Positions 47,696-55,588 of a DNA stretch of 64,000 nucleotides are shown here, piece by piece. The notes under the pieces were generated by a model. That model did not search any database, was not told the origin of the DNA, and was given only the letters and a program-made list of their open reading frames with translations. The translations under genes were made by a program, and so were the position numbers. Numbering within the stretch: the stretch's first letter is position 1; each line of letters starts with the position of its first letter. Source of the DNA: Salipiger pallidus (GTDB lineage Bacteria > Pseudomonadota > Alphaproteobacteria > Rhodobacterales > Rhodobacteraceae); the NCBI RefSeq assembly GCF_014643635.1, contig NZ_BMJV01000001.1, forward strand, positions 372,001 through 436,000. Reading direction: 5' to 3'.

Positions 47696-48496
47696 ATGGC
47701 CCCGAAACAGGAAAAGACCACCGGCGCCCAAAGCCTGCACCGTTCCTTTGGACTGCTTCGGATGATCTCGTCCCATGCGGCGCGGGGGTTGAGCCTCGTG
47801 GAGATCTGCAAGCGCTCCGGCATTGCCCGAAGCACAGTCTACCGCATGCTGCGCGCCTTGCAGAACGAAGGGCTGGTCGAACAGGATCCCGACGATGACC
47901 GCTACTACCTCGGGCGCGAAGCGTGGCTCATGGGGCTGGCGGCCGAAAGCCGGTACGGCATGACAGACGTGGCAAAGGCGACGCTGGCCTCGCTCAGTGC
48001 CGAGGCAGGGGACATTTCGTTGTTCCTGCAGCGCATCGGCACCCATACGGTCTGCATTGCCCGCAACGAAGGAAGCTATCCCGTGCGCACGCACACTGCG
48101 CAGGTGGGCGGGCGGTATCCTCTTGGCGTGGGCGGGGGCAGCCTGGCCATCCTGGCCGCCTGCCCCGATGACGAGATCGACTGGATCCTCGAGCGCAACG
48201 CCGACGAAATGGCGCGGGACCACCCCGGCTTTCCGCCGCCTTTCCTTCGCGAGCTGATCGACGAAACCCGCGCGAACGGCTATGCAGTGAACCCGGGCCG
48301 GGTCTATGCCGAAAGCTGGGGGGTGGGCATTCCATTCTTCGATCCGCAAGGCACTCCTCGCGGGGCGATCTCGCTTGCCGGGGTTCCGAACCGCATCGAA
48401 CCCCGCATTCCCGAGGTGGTGACCATCCTCAAGAATGAACAGCCCCGCCTCGAGAAACGCCTCTATGGTGCCGCGTCGGGACGTGGGATCGACTGA
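47696..48496 (+). CDS. IclR-family transcriptional regulator
   Basis: A 266-residue protein with an N-terminal winged helix (SFGLLRMISSHAARGLSLVEICKRSGIARSTVYRMLRALQNEGLVEQ) and a C-terminal IclR effector-binding domain (YPLGVGGGSLAILAACPDDE, GYAVNPGRVYAESWGVGIPFFD, RGAISLAGVPNRIE). It is divergent from the SDR-TRAP binding protein unit and most likely regulates it. The start at 47696 lies in the context CCCCCATGG. Confidence 0.92.
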   Translation: MAPKQEKTTGAQSLHRSFGLLRMISSHAARGLSLVEICKRSGIARSTVYRMLRALQNEGLVEQDPDDDRYYLGREAWLMGLAAESRYGMTDVAKATLASLSAEAGDISLFLQRIGTHTVCIARNEGSYPVRTHTAQVGGRYPLGVGGGSLAILAACPDDEIDWILERNADEMARDHPGFPPPFLRELIDETRANGYAVNPGRVYAESWGVGIPFFDPQGTPRGAISLAGVPNRIEPRIPEVVTILKNEQPRLEKRLYGAASGRGID

Positions 48497-48663
48497 GACA
48501 GCGCGGCCATGACGTCGCGGCAAAGACCGGCCGACGCCCAGCGCCGAAGGCTGTTTCCAGTCGCCCTGCCCCAATATGGCCCTAACTCTCCCGGCAACGG
48601 CATCCCGGGGCGCGCCACGGGACTGCACACTCACGAAACACTATCCCAATGGGAGATCCCGAC

Positions 48664-49776
48664 ATGGCACAGACTGGCAAGCAACTATTTACCACGCTGG
48701 ACGCGGACGGCACCCTGACCGTCAAGATAGAAGACGTCGCAATCCCCGAGCCCACCGGATCGCAGGTGCTGGTCAAGATGGAAGCCGCGCCGATCAATCC
48801 GTCGGACCTTGCCATCCTCGTGGGTGGCGCAGACCTCGACACCGCGCATTACACGCCGGGCAAGTTCGTCGCCACCGTGCCCGAAGCGGTCAACGCGGGA
48901 TCGGGCGCCCGGCACGGCCTTAAGCTCCCTGCCGGGAATGAGGGCGCCGGTACGGTGATCGCCGCTGGTGACAGCGACGCGGCACAGGCGCTGATGGGGC
49001 AGCGGGTGTCCTGCGTCCCGGGCAATGCCTACAGCCAGTATTGTGTTGCCGAAGCGGCTATGTGCCTGCCTCTTGGCGATCATTCCGCCAAGGACGGCGC
49101 CAGTGCCTTCGTCAATCCGATGACCGCGCTCGGCTTTGTCGAGAGCGCGCGCATGGACGGGCAGGATGCGATCCTTCACACTGTGGGTGCGTCGAACCTC
49201 GGGCAGATGCTGACGCGGATATGCAAGGAGGATGGCATCGGCCTCGTGAACATCGTGCGGAAGGCTGAGCAGGCAGAGCTCCTGACGCAAATGGGCGCCT
49301 CGAACGTGGTGAACTCCTCCGACGACGGGTTCATGCAGCAACTCACCTCTGCAATTGAAGACACGGGCGCCTTCTACGGCTTTGATCCCATCGGGGGCGG
49401 GCGTACGGTGGATACCGTCTTCAAGGCCATGGAGAAGGTCGCCGTGAGCCAAATGACCGAGTATTCGCGCTATGGCTCCAACCAGCTCAAGCGGATGTTC
49501 ATCTATGGCCGGCTCGACAACAGCCCCACCACGCTGACCCCCGGCTACGGCTTTGGCTGGTCTCTGTCCGGCTGGCTTTTGTTCCCCTTCCTGCAATCTG
49601 CCGGCACCGAGACCGTCCAGCGCATGCGTCAGCGCGTACGCGACACGCTGACGACCACCTTTGCCAGCCACTACAAGGCGCATGTCGGTCTCGAGGAGAT
49701 GCTGACCAAGGAAGCGGTGACGGATTACGCCGGCATGAAGACCGGTGAGAAGTACCTCGTGACCCCTTGGGCCTGA
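48664..49776 (+). CDS. Zinc-type alcohol dehydrogenase-like (MDR) protein
   Basis: A 370-residue medium-chain reductase. It has the GroES-like N-terminal part (VLVKMEAAPINPSDLAILVGG, LPAGNEGAGTVIAAGD) and a Rossmann part (DAILHTVGASNLGQMLTRICKEDGIGLVNIVRK, FYGFDPIGGGRTVDTVF). Zinc-ligand Cys and GHE motifs are missing (NEGAG), as in the quinone-reductase-like branch, so it may be zinc-free. The start at 48664 follows GGGAGA. No operon partner; the octamer array begins 16 bases after its stop. Confidence 0.88.
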   Translation: MAQTGKQLFTTLDADGTLTVKIEDVAIPEPTGSQVLVKMEAAPINPSDLAILVGGADLDTAHYTPGKFVATVPEAVNAGSGARHGLKLPAGNEGAGTVIAAGDSDAAQALMGQRVSCVPGNAYSQYCVAEAAMCLPLGDHSAKDGASAFVNPMTALGFVESARMDGQDAILHTVGASNLGQMLTRICKEDGIGLVNIVRKAEQAELLTQMGASNVVNSSDDGFMQQLTSAIEDTGAFYGFDPIGGGRTVDTVFKAMEKVAVSQMTEYSRYGSNQLKRMFIYGRLDNSPTTLTPGYGFGWSLSGWLLFPFLQSAGTETVQRMRQRVRDTLTTTFASHYKAHVGLEEMLTKEAVTDYAGMKTGEKYLVTPWA

Positions 49777-49792
49777 GCACCTGACGCGTCTT

Positions 49793-50325
49793 TTGGAGCC
49801 TTGGAGCCTTGGAGCCTTGGAGCCTTGGAGCCTTGGAGCCTTGGAGCCTTGGAGCCTTGGAGCCTTGGAGCCTTGGAGCCTTGGAGCCTTGGAGCCTTGG
49901 AGCCTTGGAGCCTTGGAGCCTTGGAGCCTTGGAGCCTTGGAGCCTTGGAGCCTTGGAGCCTTGGAGCCTTGGAGCCTTGGAGCCTTGGAGCCTTGGAGCC
50001 TTGGAGCCTTGGAGCCTTGGAGCCTTGGAGCCTTGGAGCCTTGGAGCCTTGGAGCCTTGGAGCCTTGGAGCCTTGGAGCCTTGGAGCCTTGGAGCCTTGG
50101 AGCCTTGGAGCCTTGGAGCCTTGGAGCCTTGGAGCCTTGGAGCCTTGGAGCCTTGGAGCCTTGGAGCCTTGGAGCCTTGGAGCCTTGGAGCCTTGGAGCC
50201 TTGGAGCCTTGGAGCCTTGGAGCCTTGGAGCCTTGGAGCCTTGGAGCCTTGGAGCCTTGGAGCCTTGGAGCCTTGGAGCCTTGGAGCCTTGGAGCCTTGG
50301 AGCCTTGGAGCCTTGGAGCCTTGGA
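49793..50325. repeat. Octanucleotide tandem array, about 66 copies of GGAGCCTT
   Basis: The eight-base unit TTGGAGCC (equivalent to GGAGCCTT) is repeated without any change I can see for about 533 bp. Because eight is not a multiple of three and the unit has no stop in any reading, all six frames are open. That creates long false frames (EPWSLGAL repeats rightward, KAPRLQGS repeats leftward). It starts 16 bases after the dehydrogenase stop and ends 230 bases before a small membrane-protein gene. Perfect homogeneity suggests recent slippage growth. Confidence 0.97.
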
Positions 50326-50554
50326 AATTCGCGCCGGGTTCGAACGCAAGGACAAATCTGCATCCATCGAAAAATTCCAGCCGTCGCCCCGATCAGCCGG
50401 GTGGCGGCGCGAGGGACATCGCAATCATCCGCCAATCAGGAACCGCTCACGCTGATAGCTGTTCTATTCCCTTGCCGAATGGTATTAATTCCCCGTCATG
50501 GCACGCCCGTGCACACAAGGAACTCAAACGCCAACTTCCCCAAGGAGGCCCGCA

Positions 50555-50800
50555 ATGAGCGCTCATATCGTTATTGTCCTGATACTGACGCCCTTCGTGC
50601 TGGCATTCGTTTACGCAGGCATACACGAGTACCTGCGCTACAAGTCCGAGGGCAAGGCAACCTATGGCCTCGTGTTCGACGAAGAAACCGGCACCTCCTA
50701 CGTGACCGGCATCGGCGACGAGGACGAGGCATTCGACCCGGAAGAGTTCGACCCCGCCGATTACAATGACCCCGAGATCGCCGACGAGTCCAAAACCTGA
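50555..50800 (+). CDS. Small single-pass membrane protein with acidic tail
   Basis: An 81-residue protein with an N-terminal membrane helix (IVIVLILTPFVLAFVYAGI), a short basic-polar stretch (HEYLRYKSEGKATYGLVFDEE) and a strongly acidic C-terminal tail (GDEDEAFDPEEFDPADYNDPE). The start has an excellent AGGAGG ribosome binding site six bases upstream, so it is a real gene. I do not recognise a family. It lies between the octamer array and the riboswitch-controlled que operon; a small hairpin near 50818-50840 may end it. Confidence 0.75.
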   Translation: MSAHIVIVLILTPFVLAFVYAGIHEYLRYKSEGKATYGLVFDEETGTSYVTGIGDEDEAFDPEEFDPADYNDPEIADESKT

Positions 50801-50954
50801 GCCGACGGCTCGGATGTAAGGGGGCATGTCTTGCCCCTTCTTACGCAATGCCGGCTGTTCGCATCACCACAGGCAGTTTTGCCGGGCAGTCCCCTGACTG
50901 TCCTTGCGCACCCCCTCTTGCGCAACTGGGCGCGTAGCACTAAACGCCCCCGCA

Positions 50955-50989
50955 ACCGGTCGCAGCCTACCCGGTCAACAAAACAAGGG
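50955..50989 (+). promoter_or_regulatory. PreQ1-I riboswitch controlling queC
   Basis: Stem P1 is ACCGG (50955-50959) with CCGGT (50971-50975). The loop begins TCGCAG and contains CC. The tail is TCAACAAAACAAGGG. In order and spacing this matches the compact class I preQ1 riboswitch: an A-rich tail that docks into P1 and an AAGG end that pairs with the loop. It closely resembles the known Thermoanaerobacter tengcongensis example from memory. The AAGGG is also the ribosome binding site of queC (start at 50996), so bound preQ1 should block translation of the operon that makes it. Confidence 0.88.
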
Positions 50990-50995
50990 TCAAAA

Positions 50996-51697
50996 ATGAA
51001 AACTCTCGTCATCTGCTCGGGCGGACTCGATTCCGTGTCGCTCGCCCACATCACCGCTGCCGAGCATCAGCTCACGCGGCTGGTCTCCTTCGATTACGGC
51101 CAGCGCCATCGCAAGGAGCTCGACTTCGCCGAGGCCGCTGCAACGCGCCTTGGCGTTCCCTTTCACCTCATCGACATGCGCACCATTGGGGCCGCGCTGA
51201 CCGGATCGGCGCTGACCGACGACATAGACGTGCCCGACGGCCATTACGCCGAAGAGACCATGCGCATCACCGTGGTCCCCAACCGCAATGCCGTCATGCT
51301 GGCCATCGGCTTCGGCGTTGCCGCCGCCAACGGCGACGAGGCGGTTGCAACGGCGGTCCATGGCGGCGATCACTTCATCTACCCCGACTGCCGCCCCGCC
51401 TTCACCCAGGCCTTCGGGGCGATGCAGCGCATGGCGCTTGACGGATATGCGGACGTGGCGCTCCATACCCCCTTCGTCACCCGCACCAAAGCCGACATCG
51501 TCGTCGAGGGCGCCAGGCATGCGACCCCCTTTGCCGAAACGTGGTCCTGCTACAAGGGTGGTGATCTGCATTGCGGGCGCTGCGGCACCTGCGTGGAGCG
51601 GCGCGAGGCGTTCCACCTCGCAGGCGTGGCCGATCCAACGGCCTACGCGGACCCCGACTACTGGCGGCAGGCCATCGCAGGACGGGAGGTGCAGTGA
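50996..51697 (+). CDS. queC: 7-cyano-7-deazaguanine synthase
   Basis: QueC converts 7-carboxy-7-deazaguanine to preQ0 with ATP and ammonia. The 233-residue product has the PP-loop SGGLDSVSLA, DYGQRHRKEL, VPNRNAVMLAIGFGVA and the zinc-binding Cys185, Cys193, Cys196 and Cys199 (CYKGGDLHCGRCGTC). Its ATG is seven bases after AAGGG, within the preQ1 riboswitch expression platform. Its stop overlaps the queD start by one base (TGATG). It is the first gene of queC-queD-queE-queF. Confidence 0.98.
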   Translation: MKTLVICSGGLDSVSLAHITAAEHQLTRLVSFDYGQRHRKELDFAEAAATRLGVPFHLIDMRTIGAALTGSALTDDIDVPDGHYAEETMRITVVPNRNAVMLAIGFGVAAANGDEAVATAVHGGDHFIYPDCRPAFTQAFGAMQRMALDGYADVALHTPFVTRTKADIVVEGARHATPFAETWSCYKGGDLHCGRCGTCVERREAFHLAGVADPTAYADPDYWRQAIAGREVQ

Positions 51698-52050
51698 TGT
51701 TCCGCATCCGCAAGGAATTCCACTTCTCCGCCTCGCACCAGTTGACCCACCTGCCGGACGATCACCAGTGCGCTCGGCTGCATGGGCACAACTATATCGT
51801 TGTGGTCGAGCTGGCCTCGGGCACCCTGAACGCAGATGGCTTTGTACGCGATTACCATGATCTCAAGCCGCTCAAGAGCTATATCGACGGCGCGTTCGAC
51901 CACCGGCACCTGAACGATGTGCTCGACATGCCCTCGACCGCCGAGAACATGGCGAAGCATTTCTTCGACTGGTGCAAGGCCCGCTGGCCGGAAACCAGCG
52001 CCGTTCTGGTCAGCGAGACGCCCAAGACATGGGCGGAGTACCGGCCATGA
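51697..52050 (+). CDS. queD: 6-carboxytetrahydropterin synthase QueD
   Basis: QueD makes 6-carboxy-5,6,7,8-tetrahydropterin from dihydroneopterin triphosphate. The 117-residue product has the zinc ligands His14, His29 and His31 and the catalytic Cys25 ([24 protein letters not shown]). FDHRHLND and [14 protein letters not shown] are also typical. It is coupled to queC (TGATG) and to queE (ATGA). Confidence 0.97.
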   Translation: MFRIRKEFHFSASHQLTHLPDDHQCARLHGHNYIVVVELASGTLNADGFVRDYHDLKPLKSYIDGAFDHRHLNDVLDMPSTAENMAKHFFDWCKARWPETSAVLVSETPKTWAEYRP

Positions 52051-52757
52051 CCAGCCTGCGCATCGCCGAGATCTTTGGCCCCACCATCCAGGGCGAAGGT
52101 GCTCTCATCGGAGAGCCGACTGTGTTCGTGCGCGCGGGTGGCTGCGATTACCGCTGCTCGTGGTGCGACAGCCTGCACGCGGTGGACAGCGCCTATCGCC
52201 ACCAATGGGCCCCCATGGCACCCGAGGCGATCTGGACCGAGCTGCAGCAGCTGTCGGGCGGCCAGCCTCTTACCGTGTCGATAAGCGGTGGCAACCCGGC
52301 CATTCAGGACTTCGGCCCGCTCATCTCGCTGGGCCGGGCCGAGGGGTACCGCTTTGCCTGCGAAACCCAAGGGTCGGTGGCCCGGCCCTGGTTTGCAGAT
52401 CTCGACACGCTTGTGCTGTCGCCCAAGCCCCCCTCGAGCGGCGAGACCGTGGATTGGGACGCCTTTGCACACTGTGTCGAGGCAGGGCGCGGCGCGCGCA
52501 GCACGGTCATGAAAATCGTCATCTTCGACCGCACCGATTACGACTGGGCCAAGCACGCTCACGCCCGGTTCCCGGATCTGCCGCTGTATCTGCAGCCCGG
52601 CAATCCCGAGGTGGACCCGGAAGAGCCCGTGGACCTTGGCGCGCTGTCGGACCGGCTGGGCTGGCTGACCGACACCGCCATGGCCGACCGCTGGTTCGCC
52701 CCCCGTATCCTCCCGCAGCTGCATGTGCTCATCTGGGGCAACAAGCGCGGCGTCTGA
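52047..52757 (+). CDS. queE: 7-carboxy-7-deazaguanine synthase (radical SAM)
   Basis: QueE is a radical SAM enzyme that contracts the ring of carboxytetrahydropterin to 7-carboxy-7-deazaguanine. The 236-residue product opens with [22 protein letters not shown] and has the iron-sulfur CX3CX2C motif at Cys33, Cys37 and Cys40 ([11 protein letters not shown]), followed by SISGGNPA. It begins four bases inside the queD stop (ATGA). queF follows after 18 bases. Confidence 0.97.
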   Translation: MTSLRIAEIFGPTIQGEGALIGEPTVFVRAGGCDYRCSWCDSLHAVDSAYRHQWAPMAPEAIWTELQQLSGGQPLTVSISGGNPAIQDFGPLISLGRAEGYRFACETQGSVARPWFADLDTLVLSPKPPSSGETVDWDAFAHCVEAGRGARSTVMKIVIFDRTDYDWAKHAHARFPDLPLYLQPGNPEVDPEEPVDLGALSDRLGWLTDTAMADRWFAPRILPQLHVLIWGNKRGV

Positions 52758-52775
52758 CCTTTCGGAGACCTTACC

Positions 52776-53240
52776 ATGACCGACAGCATCTACAGCAACC
52801 TGACCCAACTTGGCGGCGACACCCGCATCCCCGAAAGCCCCGAGGCGGCTGAGCTCGAGCGGGTGCAGAACCCGCAGGCCGACGTGCAGTACAACGTGCG
52901 TTTCACCGCGCCCGAGTTCACCTCGCTATGCCCGATGACCGGCCAGCCAGATTTCGCACACATGGTCATCGACTACGTGCCCGGGCAGTGGCTGGTGGAA
53001 AGCAAGTCTCTGAAGCTTTATCTGACATCCTTCCGCAATCACGGGGCCTTCCACGAAGATTGCACCGTTTCCATCGCCCGCCGGCTCGTCGAGTTCCTCG
53101 ATCCGCAATGGCTGCGCATCGGCGGCTACTGGTACCCGCGCGGCGGCATCCCCATCGATGTGTTCTGGCAAACCGGCCCCATGCCCGAAGGCGTCTGGAT
53201 CCCCGATCAGGGCGTCCCCCCCTACCGCGGACGAGGCTGA
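52776..53240 (+). CDS. queF: preQ0 reductase (NADPH-dependent)
   Basis: QueF reduces the nitrile of preQ0 to preQ1, the riboswitch ligand. The 154-residue type I enzyme has the nucleophile Cys52 and Asp59 in [14 protein letters not shown], the QueF NADPH motif with Glu75 ([10 protein letters not shown]), and [10 protein letters not shown]. The start has CGGAGA upstream. It completes the path from GTP to preQ1 except for folE. Later steps, tgt and queA, are not in the window. Confidence 0.97.
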   Translation: MTDSIYSNLTQLGGDTRIPESPEAAELERVQNPQADVQYNVRFTAPEFTSLCPMTGQPDFAHMVIDYVPGQWLVESKSLKLYLTSFRNHGAFHEDCTVSIARRLVEFLDPQWLRIGGYWYPRGGIPIDVFWQTGPMPEGVWIPDQGVPPYRGRG

Positions 53241-53430
53241 GCGGCCCGGCATTCCATGATTGGTGGTCAGTGAACGGCATTGATGGCCGAGCGTGTCCTG
53301 TGCTGGACATGCCTCAAAGCACGAGGCCTGCTGGCTCGGCTACAGGCCGGGGCATACCTTCTGATCCAGTGTCTGCGATGAGGGGGGTCGCCTGAACACG
53401 TTCAGGCTCTCCCAAGAAACTGGTCATAAT

Positions 53431-53626
53431 GGCCAGCTAGATTGCGAGTCATCCGAACACGGTCGGGCTCTCCTGCCACGCAGAGCGACATGATTAGGTG
53501 GGCGCCAGGCCCACGGGCAGGCGGACTTGGCCAGCTAGATTGCGAGGCATCCGAACACGGTCGGGCTTTCCTGCCACGCAGAGCGACATGATGCGGCGGG
53601 CGCCCGGCCCACGGGCAGGCGGACCC
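53431..53626. repeat. 98-bp tandem duplication downstream of queF
   Basis: Copies 53431-53528 and 53529-53626 each begin GGCCAGCTAGATTGCGAG and end near GGGCAGGCGGAC, with about eight differences. A shorter, more diverged relative (GAACACGTTCAGGCTCTCC) precedes them at about 53395-53413. The first copy has a GTGGGC-GCCAG-GCCCAC hairpin. I see no coding function. The stretch 53241-53646 otherwise has no gene. Confidence 0.85.
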
Positions 53627-53646
53627 TGCGCATGCCGTGGCAACAC

Positions 53647-53707
53647 CCGAGCTGCCGAGCTGCCGAGCTGCCGAGCTGCCGAGCTGCCGAGCTGCCGAGC
53701 TGCCGAG
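53647..53707. repeat. Second octamer array, 7.6 copies of CCGAGCTG
   Basis: The unit GAGCTGCC repeats perfectly over 61 bp, just after the 98-bp duplication. As with the larger array, the eight-base period keeps frames open (ELPSCRAA rightward, GSSAARQL leftward), producing false peptide extensions. Confidence 0.95.
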
Positions 53708-54050
53708 AAGCGATGCAGCGTCATTGCAACCGGATCAACCAGTCTGCATCGTCGGACTGACTGGCAGCCATCTGGCTCAAAAGCGCACAGCGCCAACGTG
53801 GCTGGCGCATGGTCGCGCATCCGAGGCCTTTGATGCGCCGGAATGCCAGCGCCATTGCCTGCCAACCGACCTTCTCCAAGGCGTCTGGTGCGACCGCCCG
53901 TCCTGCACGCTGCTATGCGACGACATGCGGGTCCATGATGATCACTCGCCTTTGCGCGCGGCAACGTTCGCGCGCCGACTATGGGCTGGAACCGCCCGCC
54001 AATGTGGGCCACTACCGCAAGGCACCCCTGCTGCCGAAAAGGAGCCCGTT

Positions 54051-55499
54051 ATTTCCTTCCCCGTCGCAATTGCCCTTACCCTCGTCATGTCCGCCGTGGG
54101 GCTGACCTACGAGATCGCCGCGGGCCGCGTGCTTGCTCCGTTCTTCGGAACCTCACTCATCACCTGGACCACGGTGATCGCCACGGTGCTCAGCGGCTTT
54201 TCCCTTGGCAGTGGGATCGGCGGCATGGTCGCCGAACGCCCTCGGCCGCAGGCGCTCCGCCACGCCCGCGCCGCGCTGGTGGCGGCAGCGGTACTGATGA
54301 CCGTCTCACCGACGCTGCTCGGGTTGTTCCACGGCTGGGGCGCGCGCGGCACCTCGGGCATGGTGATCTGCGTGATCCTCGTGTTCTTCCCCGCCTCGGT
54401 GTTCATCACCCTGCCCTCGCCCCTGCTGGCCAAGCTCGCCATCGAGGCGCGACCCGGACGCGAAGGCTCCTCGCTGGGCTTCGTGCTGGCGGCGGGCTCT
54501 GTCGGGGCGATCTTTGGATCGGTGCTGTCCGGCTTCGTGGCCTTGCCGCTGATCGGGGCCACCGCCACCTTCGCCACCTGCGGGGTGCTGGCGCTCGGCT
54601 GCCTGCCGTTCCTGCGCGGCAGTGCGCCCGGCTCGCGCGGCACCATCCTCGCGGCGGTCGGGTTCGTCGGCTTTGCCGGGCTGGCGGGCGCACCGGCCTG
54701 CCAGTTCGAATCCGGGCAGTCCTGCCTTTACGTCGAAACGCGTGGCCCCGAGGTGCGGCTGTTTTCGGACGGGGTGCTGCAGGCCGCCGAGGACCGGCAG
54801 CAGGAGGTATCCGCAAACGGTGACCCGACACTGGCGCTGCCCTACACTGACTGGCTCTGGTCGCGGCTCGACACCGACCTCGGCCCCGACGCCAAAGTCC
54901 TGTTCATTGGCGGAGGCGGCTACACCCTGCCGACCGAGCTGCTCGACTCGCGCCCCGACGCACAGGCAATCACGGTCGAGATCGACCCTCTGGTCACCGA
55001 AGTGGTGCGGGCCCACATGCCGCGCGCCAGCACCATGATCGAACAGGCCGGATTTGACGCCACGAAACCTGCAGCCGGGCCGGACCAGCGCCTTGGCATC
55101 GTGCACGCCGATGGACGCGCCTATCTGAACGAGACGGACGCGCGCTTTGACGCGGCGGTGATGGATGCGTTTTCCTCGGGCTCCGTCCCGGCGCACCTTG
55201 TGACGGTCGAAACCTACGAACGGCTGCGCGAGGTGGTGGACGGGCCCGTCTACGTCAACCTGATTGACCGCCCCGATGGCCCGCTTGCGCGCGGGGTGCA
55301 CCAGATCCTGTCGCAGCTTTACGCGCACGTGGAGGTGGTTCAGGGCAACATCAGCGCACGGGGACTTGGCAACGTGCTTCTTGCCGCGTCGGACAGCCCG
55401 CTAGCCCCGCTGGCCCAGCTGCCTGAAGGCTACGGCCCGGCAAAGCTGAGCCCTACTCGCGCCTTCACCGACGACCGAGGCTGGGTCGGCCACCGCTAG
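54051..55499 (+). CDS. Membrane-anchored spermidine synthase-like protein
   Basis: The product (about 483 residues) has an N-terminal half of about eight membrane helices (ALTLVMSAVGLTYEIAAGRVLAPFFG, IATVLSGFSLGSGIGG, GFVLAAGSVGAIFGSVLSGFV). The C-terminal half is a spermidine-synthase-like methyltransferase fold (KVLFIGGGGYTLPTELL, QAITVEIDPLVTEVVRAHM, LGIVHADGRAYLNE, FDAAVMDAFSSGSVPAHLVTVE). The family function is unsettled. The best ribosome binding site (AAAAGGAG) is followed six bases on by ATT, in frame and at the expected N terminus; the next ATG at 54087 would cut into the first helix, and the ATG at 53925 has no binding site. I therefore infer an ATT start. Confidence 0.85.
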   Translation: MSFPVAIALTLVMSAVGLTYEIAAGRVLAPFFGTSLITWTTVIATVLSGFSLGSGIGGMVAERPRPQALRHARAALVAAAVLMTVSPTLLGLFHGWGARGTSGMVICVILVFFPASVFITLPSPLLAKLAIEARPGREGSSLGFVLAAGSVGAIFGSVLSGFVALPLIGATATFATCGVLALGCLPFLRGSAPGSRGTILAAVGFVGFAGLAGAPACQFESGQSCLYVETRGPEVRLFSDGVLQAAEDRQQEVSANGDPTLALPYTDWLWSRLDTDLGPDAKVLFIGGGGYTLPTELLDSRPDAQAITVEIDPLVTEVVRAHMPRASTMIEQAGFDATKPAAGPDQRLGIVHADGRAYLNETDARFDAAVMDAFSSGSVPAHLVTVETYERLREVVDGPVYVNLIDRPDGPLARGVHQILSQLYAHVEVVQGNISARGLGNVLLAASDSPLAPLAQLPEGYGPAKLSPTRAFTDDRGWVGHR

Positions 55500-55588
55500 C
55501 AGGTGGCTCCGGGGTGCCCAAGCCGCACGGTGGCGGCCTGGGCGTCGTCATGGGACCGCAGCCCCCGGTGGGGATCAGGTCAAGACGA

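Noticed and set aside
43686-48496. A new signalling or transport system combining the kinase, receiver and TRAP protein
   Set aside because: The orientations differ and a hairpin and 250-base gap separate the receiver from the TRAP gene. Nothing in the sequence links them beyond proximity.
49793-50325. CRISPR array
   Set aside because: The unit is eight bases with no spacers, and no cas gene is near.
49793-50769. Repeat proteins of EPWSLGAL or KAPRLQGS units
   Set aside because: An eight-base unit without stops opens every frame, so the frames are an arithmetic result. No frame has its own ribosome binding site; the frames simply run into the array.
53637-54050. N-terminal extension of the spermidine-synthase-like protein
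   Set aside because: It runs through the GAGCTGCC array and an Arg/Cys-rich stretch with no conserved feature. The strong ribosome binding site lies only at 54040.
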